A stretch of DNA of 64,000 nt from Lutjanus erythropterus (GCA_020091685.1 CM034604.1:2531820-2595819); one strand, 5' to 3'; positions 1 to 13,133 are shown, numbered from the stretch's first letter. Numbers and translations are program-made. The notes: generated by a model from the sequence alone, not told the origin.

Positions 1-1295
1 TCTTGGAGGGTTGTTTAATGTTCATGGTTTCCTTCAACCATTGTGGGGCGCTATAGGATTCAGGCTTGCGAGGTTCACATGTGCTGCAGATAAGTAGTGA
101 TAGGCTTGTTCGAGATGAACTGCGCCAACAAAAAGCTCCAGTCAAGTCGGACAGTTTCCAGCAGACTTCAGAGAATATACAGGAAGTGACACAAACATCC
201 TGTTAGATCACCTGCAGTCTACCTGTGGTCTGCAGACTACATTGAAGAAATAAAGCGTGTTATTGATCGCTGATTGAAGTTGAAATAGAAGAGATCCTCC
301 TACTGTTACATGGTCCTCTGTATGTTTTATCTGTAAAGCACTGTGTAACTGTTTGTTTGATCAGTCATATACATAACATAATATTTGCTTATTGACAGAT
401 TAAAACTTCTTTGCACAACATAAGTGTAGCACCTGGTCCTAAAAACTGCAGCCGCCTCAGTCTTGTGAGGTCATCATTGTCCACATGTGCATAATGTCAG
501 AGCAAGTCGGGATCAAATCAGACACAAATCTAACCAGCATGCATTGTGTGGTGATCACCAGTGATCAATTCTGCGCAGGCCTGGCTCATCTCGAATGTAC
601 CTATTGCAGTGCTGAGACACAGCCTTCATTTGCACATGCCCATGATGCATTGCTGAGAGTTTAAGTTTACTATTTTATGTTCCAAAAATGTGTTTTTAAA
701 GTAGTTGTTACTTTTTGTTAGTGTTTGTTCAGAAAATGGTGGTTTATGTTTGTAATTGTAATTTTTGTGCTGGTTTAGAGACATTTTAGTTGGGGGGGTG
801 TCTTGTAAATTTCATGACTCCAGCTGGAGTTGCTATGAAGGGGTGGGGACTAGTAATTTCAGCATAATGCAAACACTGTGAGACATAATGTAACACTTCC
901 TTCAGTGTTAAACGTGGAAAAAGAAAATGTAGTGGTATGTGTGGACTGAAAATGTGCACATGCATGAGTTTAAGTCACCTGGGAATCAATAGTGGAATTG
1001 GAAATATAGTTTCTAAATGATGCTGATATTTTCTTAATTCTGGAACTGGTTCTAAAATGGAACTGGGTCTCAATGTTCATCCCTAAGTATGGTGATATTG
1101 CTGCTACAGTTGAAAAAGAAAAAAAGAAAAAAAAAAAAAAAAGTATTTTATCTGGAAACTTCATGTCCTCCATTATTTGTCTCCAAGTTGACTGATTTTT
1201 AATTGTTATTACATCAGAAATCTTGTCAGTCAGTGTTTCCTTGTGCTGGCTGTACAGCTCTGGTAGTTTTCTTACCTCAGTGCGGGATGAAATAG
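1..1295. other. No gene or repeat recognised
   Basis: AT-rich DNA with no credible exon and no repeat that I can match elsewhere in the window. The only landmark is an A-rich tract at about 1112-1142. Confidence 0.4.
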
Positions 1296-1325
1296 CCTTT
1301 TCTTTTCTTTTCTTTTCTTTTCTTC
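1296..1325. repeat. Pentanucleotide microsatellite (CTTTT)n
   Basis: About five uninterrupted copies of CTTTT, followed by a degenerate unit. Simple repeat with no further function visible. Confidence 0.9.
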
Positions 1326-1339
1326 TCACATGAACGCAC

Positions 1340-1475
1340 AATGCTAAGACCAGGCATAGGTTAAACTAGGCTTAAGTCTAGCTGATGCAACTGATGTAAA
1401 GTCTATTCTAAAGACTGGTCTTAACTTACACCGTCTTAGCAGTTAGGACCAGGCTCAGTAAAGACCAGTTGGTAT
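1340..1475 (-). repeat. Harbinger-like element end fragment
   Basis: Read on the minus strand, about 45 bp here (around 1390-1435) closely matches 41118-41165: both contain the block CAGTCTTTAGAAT, then GACTTTA, then CAGTTGCA. Phrases such as TAAGACCAG and GGCTTAAG also recur near 42440-42475. I read it as a detached end of the same non-autonomous family that lies at 41.1-42.5 kb. No target-site duplication was found. Confidence 0.4.
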
Positions 1476-3483
1476 GCTGATGTTCTCCGCCTTTTGCTGT
1501 ACACCAACTACTTTCATTCAACAATGCATGTGTTTTGTCCTCTCAGATCTGCTGTCTTCCTGCGGGACAGGTAGGTCTGTCTCCTGATTACAGATGACAC
1601 AGCTAAGTGACAAAAAAAGGAAAAACTGTCTCAACCTGGCTCTGTCACAGTGGAAGGCATTAAATATTAATAGGATTTTCCTATTTTGACTGCAGAATAT
1701 TTCCAGTTTTCCAGCCTTTCTGGCCTTTGACACGTCCTTTATTAAATCCCTTTGAGCATTAAAAAGCTGACCTGAATGCAGAAATGGAGGACTGACCTGA
1801 GACTGCCATAAACCTGAGAGGGCCGCTGCTTCCTGCAAAAACTGCAAGCTTGGAAATGATTCCACCAGCAAAGTCATGAAATAGTTCTTTTTCACAAACT
1901 GTGCATCAGTGACAAGAAAATTATAGTCTGCAGTTATTACTTAAGATATCTTACTGTGCAAAATATATGTTCAACTAAAAACATAAGAATACCATCTGTT
2001 GGTTACAACAACTGCCTCAAATCCCACTGCAAGAGGGATTAGTTCAACATTTCTTCTAGACAGATGATACTAGTGTGACCATGTAAGGGATAATCAACGA
2101 GTGGGTGTGCATTAAATTGTCTGAAGCCACAAAGTGGAGGCGGAGAACCACCCAGAGGGTGGTTTCCTCTGCATAGTGACTTCAAACCATTTAACGCACA
2201 CCTACAAGTTGATTGCCTCGCTTATATCATGGTTATTTGCCAACAATATGAACTAAAGGATTTTTTGATGAAAGTTTTGCATTCAAAATCAAAACTTGTG
2301 AAGCAAGAGCTTACCATTGTCGTGACTAGGAATAATTCTAGTCCCTTTCACAAACACGGGGTTAGTCACAGTATAAATTACAACAGGGTAAGGGCTGATT
2401 TAAATATTTTTCTCAATCTATTTCGAGAACACAGCAATTTTGAGGGATTGGATGCAGCAGAGGGGAGAGAAATGGAGAAGACAGGAACTGACACCCACTT
2501 TTCCTGCAGTGTTTCAACATGACTTTAAGACAGCACTGCTTGACTTGAATGCCACATCATTATTATATGGAAATATGATATATGGCGGTTGATACCAGCT
2601 CTAACGCTCATTAAACTTGCCACACTGTACTCACCACCAGTCTTAGTGGATTGAACTGAAGCACAAATTCATGTAAGGTGTTGTTAAGCACGACCACACA
2701 GTGTGTTGTTTTGTTTTTGGTTTAAAAAGTCTTTAAGTACAATAACTGTCCATTTTATCCTTCTCTTCCTCTGTCATTTCAAGCTCTTCAGGTGTCAATT
2801 CTTACAATTCGTACTGTTTTTCAAGGGTGTCAAATGGTTAAATGGACCATGGTATGTCATGTCATTATTTGACCCCAGTTATTCTACCTCTAAAAACCCA
2901 GTTTCTGTCTCCCAGTTCCATACTGGTTTAATTGGAAGCATATTCACACTAAATTCACACTACCCTAAAATTTCCAGCATGCGGCCTCTAAAATAACCAA
3001 TTTTTGACTTTTGATGGATTCAGCAGTCCTGTAATGCAGCAAACAACAGAAATGGATCTGCTCACAGCTGGATAACAGTTTCGGATGGTGCTGCAATGTC
3101 TCAGTGATACTGAACCTCATAAAAAATTTAGCTGGTAAAACCTTGGAAAAATTGAAATTGACAGTGGTTGAAATTGGCAGTGTGTGTCTGTAGGTGGGAA
3201 CCTTGTATTGTTTCCTTTTAGTAAAACCTCAAAAGGACATGAATCTCTTGCACATTGATAATCAAGACAGCACACCACGAACATTAGTGCATAGTGTGCA
3301 CTTTATAGTGTTATAGTATGTAATATGGAACTGGAGCAATGCTCCTAAAAAATAGTTTTTTTTAACCATCCTATTAGTTGGAAATAATTTCCTCTCCTTT
3401 AGATTTTACAGATCAATGAACTGTAACAACACAGTAACAAACCAGAGCAGATTGTGGAAAGACTACAGCAGTATAAGGTTTCC
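1476..3483. other. No gene recognised
   Basis: Unremarkable AT-rich DNA. Short ORFs (for example 2229-2522 and 2703-2996, plus strand) lack splice context and protein-like composition. A small hairpin, AACCACCC/GGGTGGTT, occurs near 2140-2165. Confidence 0.4.
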
Positions 3484-3605
3484 TGATGGCCTGGTGGTTC
3501 AGATGAATACTCTGTAGTGTCTGCAGTTTGATTCTGCCTGAGGATCTCTGCTACATGTCCGTACTCCTCTCAGCCTGTCCAGTTGCCATAATTCAGATTA
3601 AAGAA
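3484..3605 (+). mobile_element. Possible tRNA-derived SINE fragment
   Basis: GGCCTGGTGGTTCAGA resembles a tRNA-like A-box region. About 40 bp later GTTTGATTCTGCC resembles a B box, followed by a CTGCTACATGT segment like the body of fish SINEs. No poly-A tail or duplication was seen, so it may be decayed or coincidental. Confidence 0.35.
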
Positions 3606-4239
3606 GCTCAGAGTTTACTAAGATTTCGGTCACCTAACACCACTTTCTAACTCGGAGGCGTGCAAACAAGCGAGTCAGTGAACATCCGATCATTCCTGTT
3701 TTTTTCCAATTTAGATGTCCTAACTTGCTCCGTGCATCAGTGAACAGCTGAGCGACTTGTCCCTTGTTTGAAAAAATACTCGCCCTGGTTCTATTTTTGC
3801 AAAGTTTGGCACAGTTTTGCTTCACCTTCGACCCTTCTCCTTCGGTCAAATGCTAACGTCCTTGATGTTTCTGTTTTCCCTCCAGTCAGCAGCAAACATT
3901 GACAACAAGCATTTCCAGCATTGTGAAGTGGCACATCCTATATGATCCACAGCACCCTGTTTATTAAGATATCCTCAAACAGGACGATGTGTTGTGGGCT
4001 GTGACACACTCACAGTACATCTGGACACTCTCTCCATCCACTTTAGTTTGTTCAGTTGCTCCATGTTAGGAGGCGGTGTATACATGTTGCATATTTTGGC
4101 ATAAAATCATTTTATTTATATTTTCATTTAAAGGATACATTGTCCAATCATATTATTCTAGTATCAGAAAAAAGCAAGGAAACTAAATAAGACAGTGTTC
4201 CTGAGGAAATAACTGATTTTTAGTAATTAAAACTGTATT
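3606..4239. other. No feature recognised
   Basis: AT-rich DNA without a supported exon or repeat. Confidence 0.35.
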
Positions 4240-4620
4240 GTGGTTCTATAATGATTTATTTCATTTTATTACATGGCTTTGTTAAATATTGGATTCTGAT
4301 TGGTCAATTACAGCATTCTAAGGTCTGTTATTTCTGTATAACAGACCGTTGCTATGAAAAACAGATAGTTGCAAGGGACACAGCACTGATCATAGACTAC
4401 GGAAGAACAATAAAATCATTTTTAAATTAATATTCTGTATTAAATTGCTGATTTTTTTGTATGTAACCATACAACAAGCGAGATACAATGAACAGAACAT
4501 TATTGTGAAATAAACCCCTTCAGGATAATTCAAGACCTGCATCACCTTGTTGGGGTTTATTTCACAATAATGACCTGCTCACTTTACTTTACATGGTTTA
4601 TGATTGGAGATGTGAACACA
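4240..4620. repeat. Foldback-type element with perfect hairpins
   Basis: Two perfect inverted repeats lie close together. One has 10-bp arms, GGTCTGTTAT/ATAACAGACC, with a 6-bp loop near 4321-4347. The other has 21-bp arms at 4498-4518 and 4552-4572 around a 33-bp spacer and would form a stable hairpin. The surrounding text looks like a dispersed non-autonomous DNA element. Its outer borders are uncertain. Confidence 0.5.
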
Positions 4621-5067
4621 GCATTCTCTCAGCCTCAGTTCTCTATCAATGAAATGCAGTTGGATATTTTGATTTTTCCCTGCATTAATAATGCAGAAAT
4701 TTAGACCACAGTTCTTTCTAATTCTATTGTTAGACTTGAGGAAGACAAAAGGCTAAACTCTCTCATCATATGTCAGTTGTGTTTGTTTTGTGTGAGCGAG
4801 GCAGCGGACGTCCAGCGAGAGCAGTGTAGGCAGAGGCCAAAAATAACACATCTGCATGTCCTAATGACATGTATTGATATACTAGTGCTGCATCAATTTT
4901 TTTCAGATTCACATTTGTTTTTTTTACCAATACAGGCCGTCTGAATCAATGCACTCTTATCTTATACATTAAAGCCTGATGCATTGGATGCATGAGTGAA
5001 TCATCAACCCTAATCTCTACAGCCAATATCTCCAAAACAATCTAGAAGGATATATAGCTCTACAGTT
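4621..5067. other. No feature recognised
   Basis: No exon or clear repeat identified. Confidence 0.3.
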
Positions 5068-5102
5068 TTTTTTTTTCAATTTTGGGGTGAACTATCCCTT
5101 TA
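5068..5102 (-). mobile_element. End of a TTAA-type repeat
   Basis: On the minus strand this starts TTAAAGGGATAGTTCACC, nearly the same as the plus-strand text at about 23001-23020. Only one end is recognisable. Confidence 0.35.
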
Positions 5103-5179
5103 ATATACTGTAAATGTATGAGTATTCTCATAGTTTTGTTACTTTACGTCTGGTTGAAACAGCAGAAACTTTGGGCGCA

Positions 5180-5280
5180 CTGATAGCTGCACATCATCCC
5201 CTCATTCTCTCCCCATTTCCTGTCATATCTTCAGCTAAACTACGAGAATAAAGGCACAAAAATGCCCCCCAAAATATCTT
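5180..5280 (+). mobile_element. SINE-like 3-prime tail
   Basis: A CATCCCCTC...CTCCCCATTTCCTGTC block followed by ATAAAGGCA and AAAATGCCCC. The same order of blocks occurs at about 52855-52945, so this is a dispersed element tail carrying an AATAAA-like signal. The 5-prime part is not evident. Confidence 0.5.
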
Positions 5281-6889
5281 AAAAAGATCCCCAGACTTTT
5301 GAAACAAAGGCTATTTTATATGATACAAATACAAATAAAAAACACTTAAAAACTACCAAAGACAGATTAAAAGTGTAGGTGGAATGAGGGAGCCTTTCCT
5401 TGAACTCCAACTGTAAGTTTAAAATGAAGCCATGTTTTATCTCTTTTCCTGATCTCTCCATCTCCACTGTAACACACTGAAAAAAGCATTATCAAAGCAG
5501 TGCTTAAAACACATGTAGGTTTCCGGGGGGAGTATCACATGTTTACATCAAAAGAAAGCACACGCTGATAACAGCCAGACATCAGTAATTCTATTGAAAG
5601 GGTTTGATTCGCTCTTATCACGTGAATTATTCAGCTTGGCATTAAATGAAAGTCACTCAGGCGCCATCTGAGACGAGCCACGTGTGAGCGGCAGAAACGG
5701 CTCCATCCTGTGGTTTTATGATCCCCTGTGGCAGCCCATCTGAAGGGACTCGCTGACCTCTGACATCCAGCTGATAAAAGTCGAAAAAGATCACTTATCT
5801 ACTCAGTCGCCTCTTCTTCTTTTTTTTTTTTTCCCGTCAGTCTAAAAATGACCACTAATAGCACTGCCTTTTTATTACGCAACACTGTCACATCCTGCTC
5901 TGTCACATTACATTATTAATGAGCACAAAAACCCCTCGGTCTGACCGGAGACCTCTGCATTACATCTTCCAGCGCACATTCCCAGCAGACTCCATAGAAA
6001 AATGAAAACAGTATGAATTTAAAAGGCTGGGACTGGCCGTTAATTTCAGTAAATGATTATCCTGCCACTTGTGCAGCAGTATTTTATCTCAGCATCAGTT
6101 TAAAGAAAACATTCATCTCCTCTGGCGACAGAAACCAATAAAGCATTAAAACTTTTAAACTGTGCTCAACATTTCTTCTTCGGTGGCATGCGTGCGAAGG
6201 CTGTTTTTAATTGAGTTTTGGCTCCAACCTGCTTCTCCTACTGCATCTACTTGAACCTTAATTACACAGGTCTGCCTGTGCAAGAAAGCGAGGTAATAGA
6301 ATACGGCCGCAGGTCATCACATTTAATAGTATGACTCATCATTAACACTTGGCAACAGCGATCGATCGAGCGTAAGTGAAAAGAATACTTGAAAACAAGG
6401 CTGGCCTGGAGACTAAGTGCTCCATCAGATAAAGGAGAGCCATAACTCACAGTTGGGATGGAAGGAGGCTGCTGGTGTTTTTCTCACTCCGAAGAAGGCT
6501 CAGATTACTGCTCATCAGCGTCACTCTGCACAGACAGGCAGCCACACACTCTAAACGCTTCCTTCTTCTGACAGGACGGTTGAGGTTGACCGCTCTTTAT
6601 CTGCTGATCCCTGACAGAGCCGGAGCCAGACACTGAATGATGCTACATTTCATATGTTTTCTGAACGTTTTATCGCCACATGAAAATATAAATACTCTTC
6701 CAAAGCTGCTTCCCACTGCCAGGATATAATTCTGCTGCAGAAAAACTGAATCCCTCTTTGTATTTTACTTCATGTAATGGATTTTGACCAAAACAGCAAC
6801 ATCTAAAGTGCCAATCTCAAAGATTAAAAATTAAAATTAGTGTTTATATATTGTATTTGCAGTATTGTGAACTGGGTGTCTGTGGTGAC
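5281..6889. other. Repeat-poor tract, possible conserved non-coding DNA
   Basis: No exon with splice signals was found. Unlike its surroundings, the stretch from about 5500 to 6700 has more even base composition and shows no match to other repeats in the window. It could hold regulatory DNA, but nothing in the sequence proves that. Confidence 0.25.
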
Positions 6890-7280
6890 TAGGGGTGGGT
6901 GTCAATACTCAATACCGTGAAGGTACTGAATTAAATAAACCCAGTACCAAGTATTATTGAAACCTCTCCAGTCAAATGACACCTGCATTCAATCCTTTTT
7001 GTACCCAGATCTAGAAAAACCTGACTATTTGTACTGTTTTGCTCAAAGCCAATCACTGCAAGCATTCTTCAGTTAAATGGAACGTGATTGGCTCTCTGTG
7101 TCAGCTACAGTTAGCAGATACTAGCTACATACAGTCTGTGGTGGTGAAGTCGAGCATGGCTGATTTGGTAGAAAATAAATAAAAGGTACTGAATGAAGTT
7201 CTCTTCTGGTATCTGTGTTATATTTAAGGGTATTAGAATTGGTACTGATACTGTAATTTCTTTCATGATACCCAGCCCTA
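6890..7280. mobile_element. hAT-like MITE with 8-bp duplication
   Basis: A 391-bp element with terminal inverted repeats TAGGGGTGGGTGTCA and, read from the other end, TAGGGCTGGGTATCA. It is flanked by a perfect 8-bp direct repeat, GTGGTGAC, at 6882-6889 and 7281-7288. Eight-bp duplications with TAGGG-type ends are typical of hAT transposons. No transposase remains, so it is a non-autonomous copy, and the intact duplication suggests a fairly recent insertion. Confidence 0.85.
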
Positions 7281-7288
7281 GTGGTGAC

Positions 7289-10200
7289 ATTACCCCCCAA
7301 AAATGCTGAATTAAGTTATTGCTGATGTAATCTCTATAAACAGATATCTGCATATAAATCTAGAGTGCTAAATTGTTGTCAGTAAAGCAAACCGAACATT
7401 TACCGTACAGCTGCAGCTTCACATTAAAAGCATTTAACTGGTGAAACACGAGGTGATTTTTATTGTGAAGTACTCACAGGAAATACAGTGTGTTTGTCAG
7501 TGACCTTAGCACCTACAGCTATCATTCCTTGAAATCCATCTACAAAACGTTTTGCATGTTTTTGACAGCAGATCAGTTTGAATTCTGCAGGGAGTAATGG
7601 AACAAAAAAAGAGCAGCCACAGTGAGCTGTTACATGAAAAACTGCAGACAAAAGGCTGCACACCTCCAACTTCTCAGCCAACTCCTTTCACTGTGTCATG
7701 TTTTTTAGCTCATATCATGTGGAGCATGAATTCAGTTCATCTTCACTCACAGAATGATGACAAAAAGGCCAATTATTGCCTGATTAATACAACAGCAGTT
7801 TATTTTGCCGCCCCCAGAATGATCTGTAAAATTAAACCACATTTACTGTTACCACCAGTAAACCACAGGTGTCGTCAAATCAATCAGGACTGAAATCTTT
7901 GGGATTGCCGCTTTAAAGATATTTAGTTTTAAAAGTGCCAGAATTAGCAGTGGAAGCCAACCATCAGGGCTGCAGAGTTTCAGGAGAATCATAATACCTG
8001 AATGATCAATGATTTGGCTTTCAGATGGATTTCTGGCAGGTCAGAAATTTTGGTCATCTGTGTGCAGCTTTTTTCAAATCAACAGTCCAATTTGCCGACA
8101 TGGCTGCTGTTTAGTCATCACTGTAGTGAGCTACTTTGAATGTTATTGGAGTGGAATTTTTCTCACCTGGCCTCGCTACTCTCATTCATTTTCAGTTTCC
8201 AAGTGGTGCAGAAAAAATGCCTCTGGAAGCAATTGGACAACCAATCAGAGCAACATAACGTGGCATTGCATCGTTCTTTTCAACAAAACCTTTAAGTACA
8301 GTTGTTTGTTCTTCTTTTAGCAAAAATATACCTTCCATTTTGTGCTATAATACTGATGTGATGGTGGATTCAACAGAAATAGTTCCACATTAGCAGCAGC
8401 CATCTTGATCAACACCACTTTGGAAATAAGAAAGAAAAAAGGTTTGAGGGGGGAGTAATGTCAGAAGAAAACATTAGGAGAAAAATCATGAATTCATTCA
8501 TTCATTTACACTATGATGGAGACACCATTTTCCCAGGAAATATCGTGCCCAGTGGCAGTCAGATTTTTCACGGTGATAGCGAGGCTCATAGGAAATCACT
8601 CTAAACGCTGGTGGTGTCATTATTCTATAACCATTACACTGTGAAATCAACATTTACTTCATAATGATAAGCTAAAGCCTAAAAAGTTGTCTGTTTCCAC
8701 TTTAAAGATACCCACTTAATTTTCTGGGGTTATTTGATTCAATACTTGAAATGAAATCTTCTTTTTAGTTGCTTCATTCAAATACATTTTAATTCTCAAA
8801 CAAGTCAAAATGTCAAATCCTATTAAATTTGAACTAAAATAATATTTATTCACAGCTGAATCAGGCTCTGAATTGGTGTATGCTGAATGTATGTACTGTT
8901 ACAGTCTAAAGGTCTAGTCTGAAGGCTGTATCGAAGCCTCCTCCTCACTGTGAGGAGTAAAAATCTTGTGGGAAAATATTGAACCCTTTATTTATTTTTT
9001 GTTGGCATGAAGGTAGTCAAATTCAAATATACTGAGTCCAAAGATACAAGAAAAAGGATCCTGTAAAATGTTTTTAAAATGAAGAACATAAACTCCCTCT
9101 AGACCCTATGACTCTAAATTCTGAGAGCAATTCCAGAGGACATGACCTCTGCATTTTCAGTGGTAGCTCTGGCTCTGATCCCTCAGAGTCAAACATCTCT
9201 TGACATTTCAATTTACCACTCATGTAAAACTCACCACTAAATCCAAATATTTGAAGAAATTGGGGCATGACTGGTCATAAAGTGTGTTATAGAAGAATAG
9301 CAAGTTGTTAACTCAGACGTTTTCATTTGACAGAATCCTAAAGCTGCTTGTAAAAGTGTGTGAGCAGGTAATTCCAAAGTATATGCTGTATAACTCTGGG
9401 CCCGCTTCCAGTAAATTACTACTTCTGCCTGCTAGACACTTTTGCAACTTCCTCAAATTGTCAAAGCTATCCGTTAACATTCAAAATAGCCTGAGCAACT
9501 CGTACAAAGCCAAGAAGCTGAGGAGAAGCAGCGTCCATGAGCTGCACCAGTCTGCCAGCGCTGCTAAGTATTTCATGCTTATTGTTTCTGTCCCTGGGCG
9601 ATGAAGATTTTGAATCTTTAAAATGTACTGTGCAGTAATACTTGCAAGCGCTCCATCCACAGCCCTGCGGGGGATGCAACGCACTGCCAAAGACATTGGT
9701 TGCCATGGTAACTCTGACAGCACCTCCCCATAAAAGCTCTAATTGATAGCAGCAGATAGCTGCAGAGAATTAAGCATCACGCCCGGATCAGTGGTGCTAC
9801 GTGCAGACAAAGGCACTGACAGCCAGACAAAACCCATGTGAAAAGACCCATGTGTGGCCAATGCAGGCTTCACATGTAAGGGTGCTCTTCTGGGACAAAT
9901 TCGCACCCAAAATCCTAAAACAAGCTTTCAATAATCCACATTTGAAGTCATGTTCACTCCTAAAAACCTACTTTTCTTATCCAAAATTGCTCTTTTTCCC
10001 CATTTGTGTGATACATTAATGTCAGAAAACATCATGTCTAATCATCTTGTATTTTTCAGCAGAGAAAAAAAAAAACATTTCAGGCTGAAAAAAGAAATTT
10101 CCCATTCTGCCTTTTTCCACCAATTCTGAAATGGCCTCAGGGGAAAGCACTTCCCGCAAAAATTTGATGAACCTGCCTCTCATTTAGTTAGAGATGCCAT

Positions 10201-10340
10201 TACTCTGCTGAAATGACTCGGAGTAAATCAGCTCTCTGCTAGAAATATAATTATGAATGATTTTTGCATTTAGTGTGGCAGCGTTATGTCCACGCATGTC
10301 AATAAAGCAGGAGTGGTAAGTCTCTTTTATGGCTGTGTTT
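7289..10340. other. No gene recognised
   Basis: No exon could be supported on either strand. Short ORFs at 7597-7893 and 9305-9604 have no splice context. The part at about 9300-9720 is somewhat richer in GC and repeat-poor. Confidence 0.3.
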
Positions 10341-10364
10341 CAGCAGCAGCAGCAGCAGCAGCAG
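10341..10364. repeat. (CAG)8 trinucleotide repeat
   Basis: Eight uninterrupted CAG units followed by CGG. The reading frames across it do not look like a real protein, so it is treated as a non-coding microsatellite. Confidence 0.9.
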
Positions 10365-10828
10365 CGGTGGGGTGGACTGCTGAGAGAGAAAGTATTGAGC
10401 CGTGATTCAACAGAAGCCAAAGTTTGGGGGAAAAAAGAACTCTCTGCGTGTCTGTCTGCAGACAGCTGGAGCAGACAGACATCAGCTTTTTTGTCAACAC
10501 AGTGAGCTGGATGAAAAAGCACACACAGACAGAGAGGACTGCAGGGTTTGAGGTTTTCTCTATGTTTCCTCTCTCTGGGTGCTTGTTTTCAAATTAGACA
10601 TCTATATCAGGAATTTCACTGACATGACAGACACATCGGCAGATATGAAAGAGAGTTGAAATGCGAGTCAGACCTATAATAGTGATGAAATACTTCAGAA
10701 TACAATGAAGTTCAGGCATGTCAACTTGAATGCACTGGACGTGATGTAACACTGAGCACAGAGTGAACAGAAATTCAGAATGAAGCCTGTCACTACATAC
10801 TGATTATACTCTGTGATACATTACATTT

Positions 10829-10863
10829 ATTTGTGTGAGAGCAGGCACAGCTCTCACACAAAT
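10829..10863. repeat. 13-bp perfect hairpin
   Basis: ATTTGTGTGAGAG and its exact inverse complement are separated by 9 bp. A further partial copy of the right arm (GGCACAGCTCTCACAC) follows at once. Probably repeat debris rather than a terminator. Confidence 0.6.
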
Positions 10864-10959
10864 GGCACAGCTCTCACACTATGTTATCTTTGTTCTTTAT
10901 TAATGTGAGAGCTGGAAGATAAGTCTCATACTAATGTTATCTTTGGTTTAAGGTTGGGT

Positions 10960-11510
10960 GATCCAGCCCAGACTCATTCCCAACTCATCACATGCAGACG
11001 ATTTGTCATTGCCCCTCGGCGACTCAAACAGACACATCGCGACTGAAGTGAGTGACTTCAATGTAAATCCATTAGCAGCTGTATAAGACACCCCTGGCTG
11101 TTGATGTAGCATCAAGAGGGAGTCAGTCCACGCGTGGAGGAGATGGGGTGGATGGCTTAAACAAGCACAGGACTTTCACCCAGGAGGCCTGGGTTTGTAT
11201 CCGATGTGAAACCAAAATGTTATTACAAGTTGTTAGGTATATAAATTTATGCGTGTCACGTTGCTTTTGTCATGTGACTTTTGTGTTGCAAGCAAGTTGC
11301 TTCAGGCACATGTGACTTACGTTTGTCATGTCACTTTTGTTTGCAGAGATGCTTCAATGATGTCATGTGACATACATTACGTAACGCAGTTATTGTAACC
11401 CCAAACACAGTCTTATCCTAAACCTAGCCAAGTAGTTTCTCTGCCTACACCTAACCAAATAGTGATATTTCACAGTGTTAATCACGTGATAATCAGCAGA
11501 TACAGCTGCT
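10960..11510 (+). repeat. Dispersed tRNA-like short repeat, long copy
   Basis: Contains GGTGGATGGCTTAAACAAGC, then GCACAGGACTTTCACCCAGG, then a B-box-like GGGTTTGTATCC. A tract rich in ACGTAACG-type words follows, then CCTAAACCTA. Related copies lie at 22745-23000, 28310-28400 and 57010-57500. The order A-box-like / stem / B-box-like suggests an RNA-polymerase-III-derived element. Confidence 0.6.
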
Positions 11511-13007
11511 AAATTTTAGTTTGTGCTTCTGTGTCAGATGTCAAGGGGCACTGACAAAGTTGGCATGAGAACGTGTTGGGCGATCAACACAATCCTAAGA
11601 AATAGACAATCTGATTGCCAGAGGGCGGCAGGAGAAACTGCAAGGCAACTTGGCACTGAAATGTGAGAAAGGTCAAGAAACATAACAACCATCTCACTAA
11701 TGGTTGAAACTATAAACCAACACAAAAAAGACAATTACCAAGATAAACCAGAATGTTGTGAACAGACTCATTAAAACCAAAAGTAACATTTGCATTTTGA
11801 AGCACAAAACAGCAAACATAATAAACTTTTAAGTTCAGTCCAGCACCAGGCCTAAAGGCCCTACCAGACACAAGGTGATTTGGCCTGCACCAAGGGGTTC
11901 AGCTCAAGCTTGTTCAACCAGGTTCAACTTGGGCACCATCTCCTCGAGCTGTACACTGACAAGCCGCTGTGATGCCCACAAGCCATTGAAAATAATGGGT
12001 TTCAGAATGCAGCAGTGCTGTTGTTTGTTGAAAGCCCCTTAAGCATGATGGAAAATGTGGGCCTTTGCTTGGCTAGTGTCCTATTATCAACTAGCGTTGT
12101 TCATGAGTCTGTTCGTGGAAGAACAGGAGATGCGGAGAATCATACGGAACAAACAAATCATCTCCTGTCCATAAACAAAAATGATGAGTGTAGATTAAGT
12201 CTACAATTGGTGATAATCAAACAGGGCAACTGAAGCTGACTCTAACCATAGAGAGAAGCACACACTGCCTAGGCTGCAAAATGTAGATAAATACTTTTAA
12301 TATATTTGTTCAGTGCCTTTTTATTATGCACCAACCTTGCATTTTTGTGTGCATTGTTGAAAAATAACTTAAATAAACCCTCAGGTCGTGGTTACACCTG
12401 TGAGACACCAAAGCAACTTACAATTACAGCATTCAACCATGTAGATGCAACACAGAAATTGCAAAACTAAGGCATGTACATCAACTTCATCAAATACGTT
12501 CAACTGCTACAAGATGGGCCAAGATGCGGTCTGAACAGATGAGTTTTCCATCTGTGCTTGACTTTAGCATATCACAGATACATCGTATCAGAGTAAACAG
12601 AGCTGGATTACCAACCGGCCACAATGCCCTGAGGCCAGAACCCCAGGGCTTCTGAAGCTTAACAGCACGTATGCACAGGAGGCATTTCAGCCGCTGCTTT
12701 TAGTTGTCTGTCTCACATGTGCCTGACACAACAGATATACTCCTATTTTAATAAGTACAGCTGTCTACACAGACCACATTAAGACATTTAATTTATTCAG
12801 CGCTCACATGCTGTGTATTCCTACCTCAAATTAAAAGATACACAGCAGACCTGGTGCCAGCACAGGAGTATTAGTGCATGAGGGGTTTCTGGACACATAA
12901 TGAAGTCACTGTGTGCTTAATAAGACAGGTGATATTTATTTTATTGTAAATAAATCTCATGAAAAGATCCAAACCATCAATGAATGCATCTGCTAACAAG
13001 TACTGTG
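11511..13007. other. No gene recognised
   Basis: AT-rich DNA. ORFs such as 12015-12233 have no supporting signals. Confidence 0.35.
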
Positions 13008-13133
13008 TCTATCAAAGCCTGACATGTCTTCTTCCTCTGTGCCACAGAGCTCCAATGTTGTCTATTAAAAACACATCAATGAGTCACACTGTTGCACCGG
13101 GTGACATGTTCCTTCATTACCATGAACACACAA
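13008..13133 (+). repeat. Dispersed repeat family R1, copy 1
   Basis: About 120 bp shared with 56425-56545 (inverted) and, more weakly, 50478-50600. Shared blocks include TTCCTCTGTGCCA, GAGCTCCA, TTGTTGTC or TGTTGTC, GGGTGAC and TTCATTACCATGAA. Three copies in one window mark it as a transposable-element fragment of unknown class. Confidence 0.65.

Noticed and set aside
970-1341. 123-codon minus ORF with a phenylalanine run
   Set aside because: It spans an A tract and the CTTTT microsatellite. The composition is that of simple repeats.
10327-10524. Alanine or cysteine homopolymer ORFs on the minus strand
   Set aside because: Produced by translating the (CAG)8 microsatellite. No donor, acceptor or start support.
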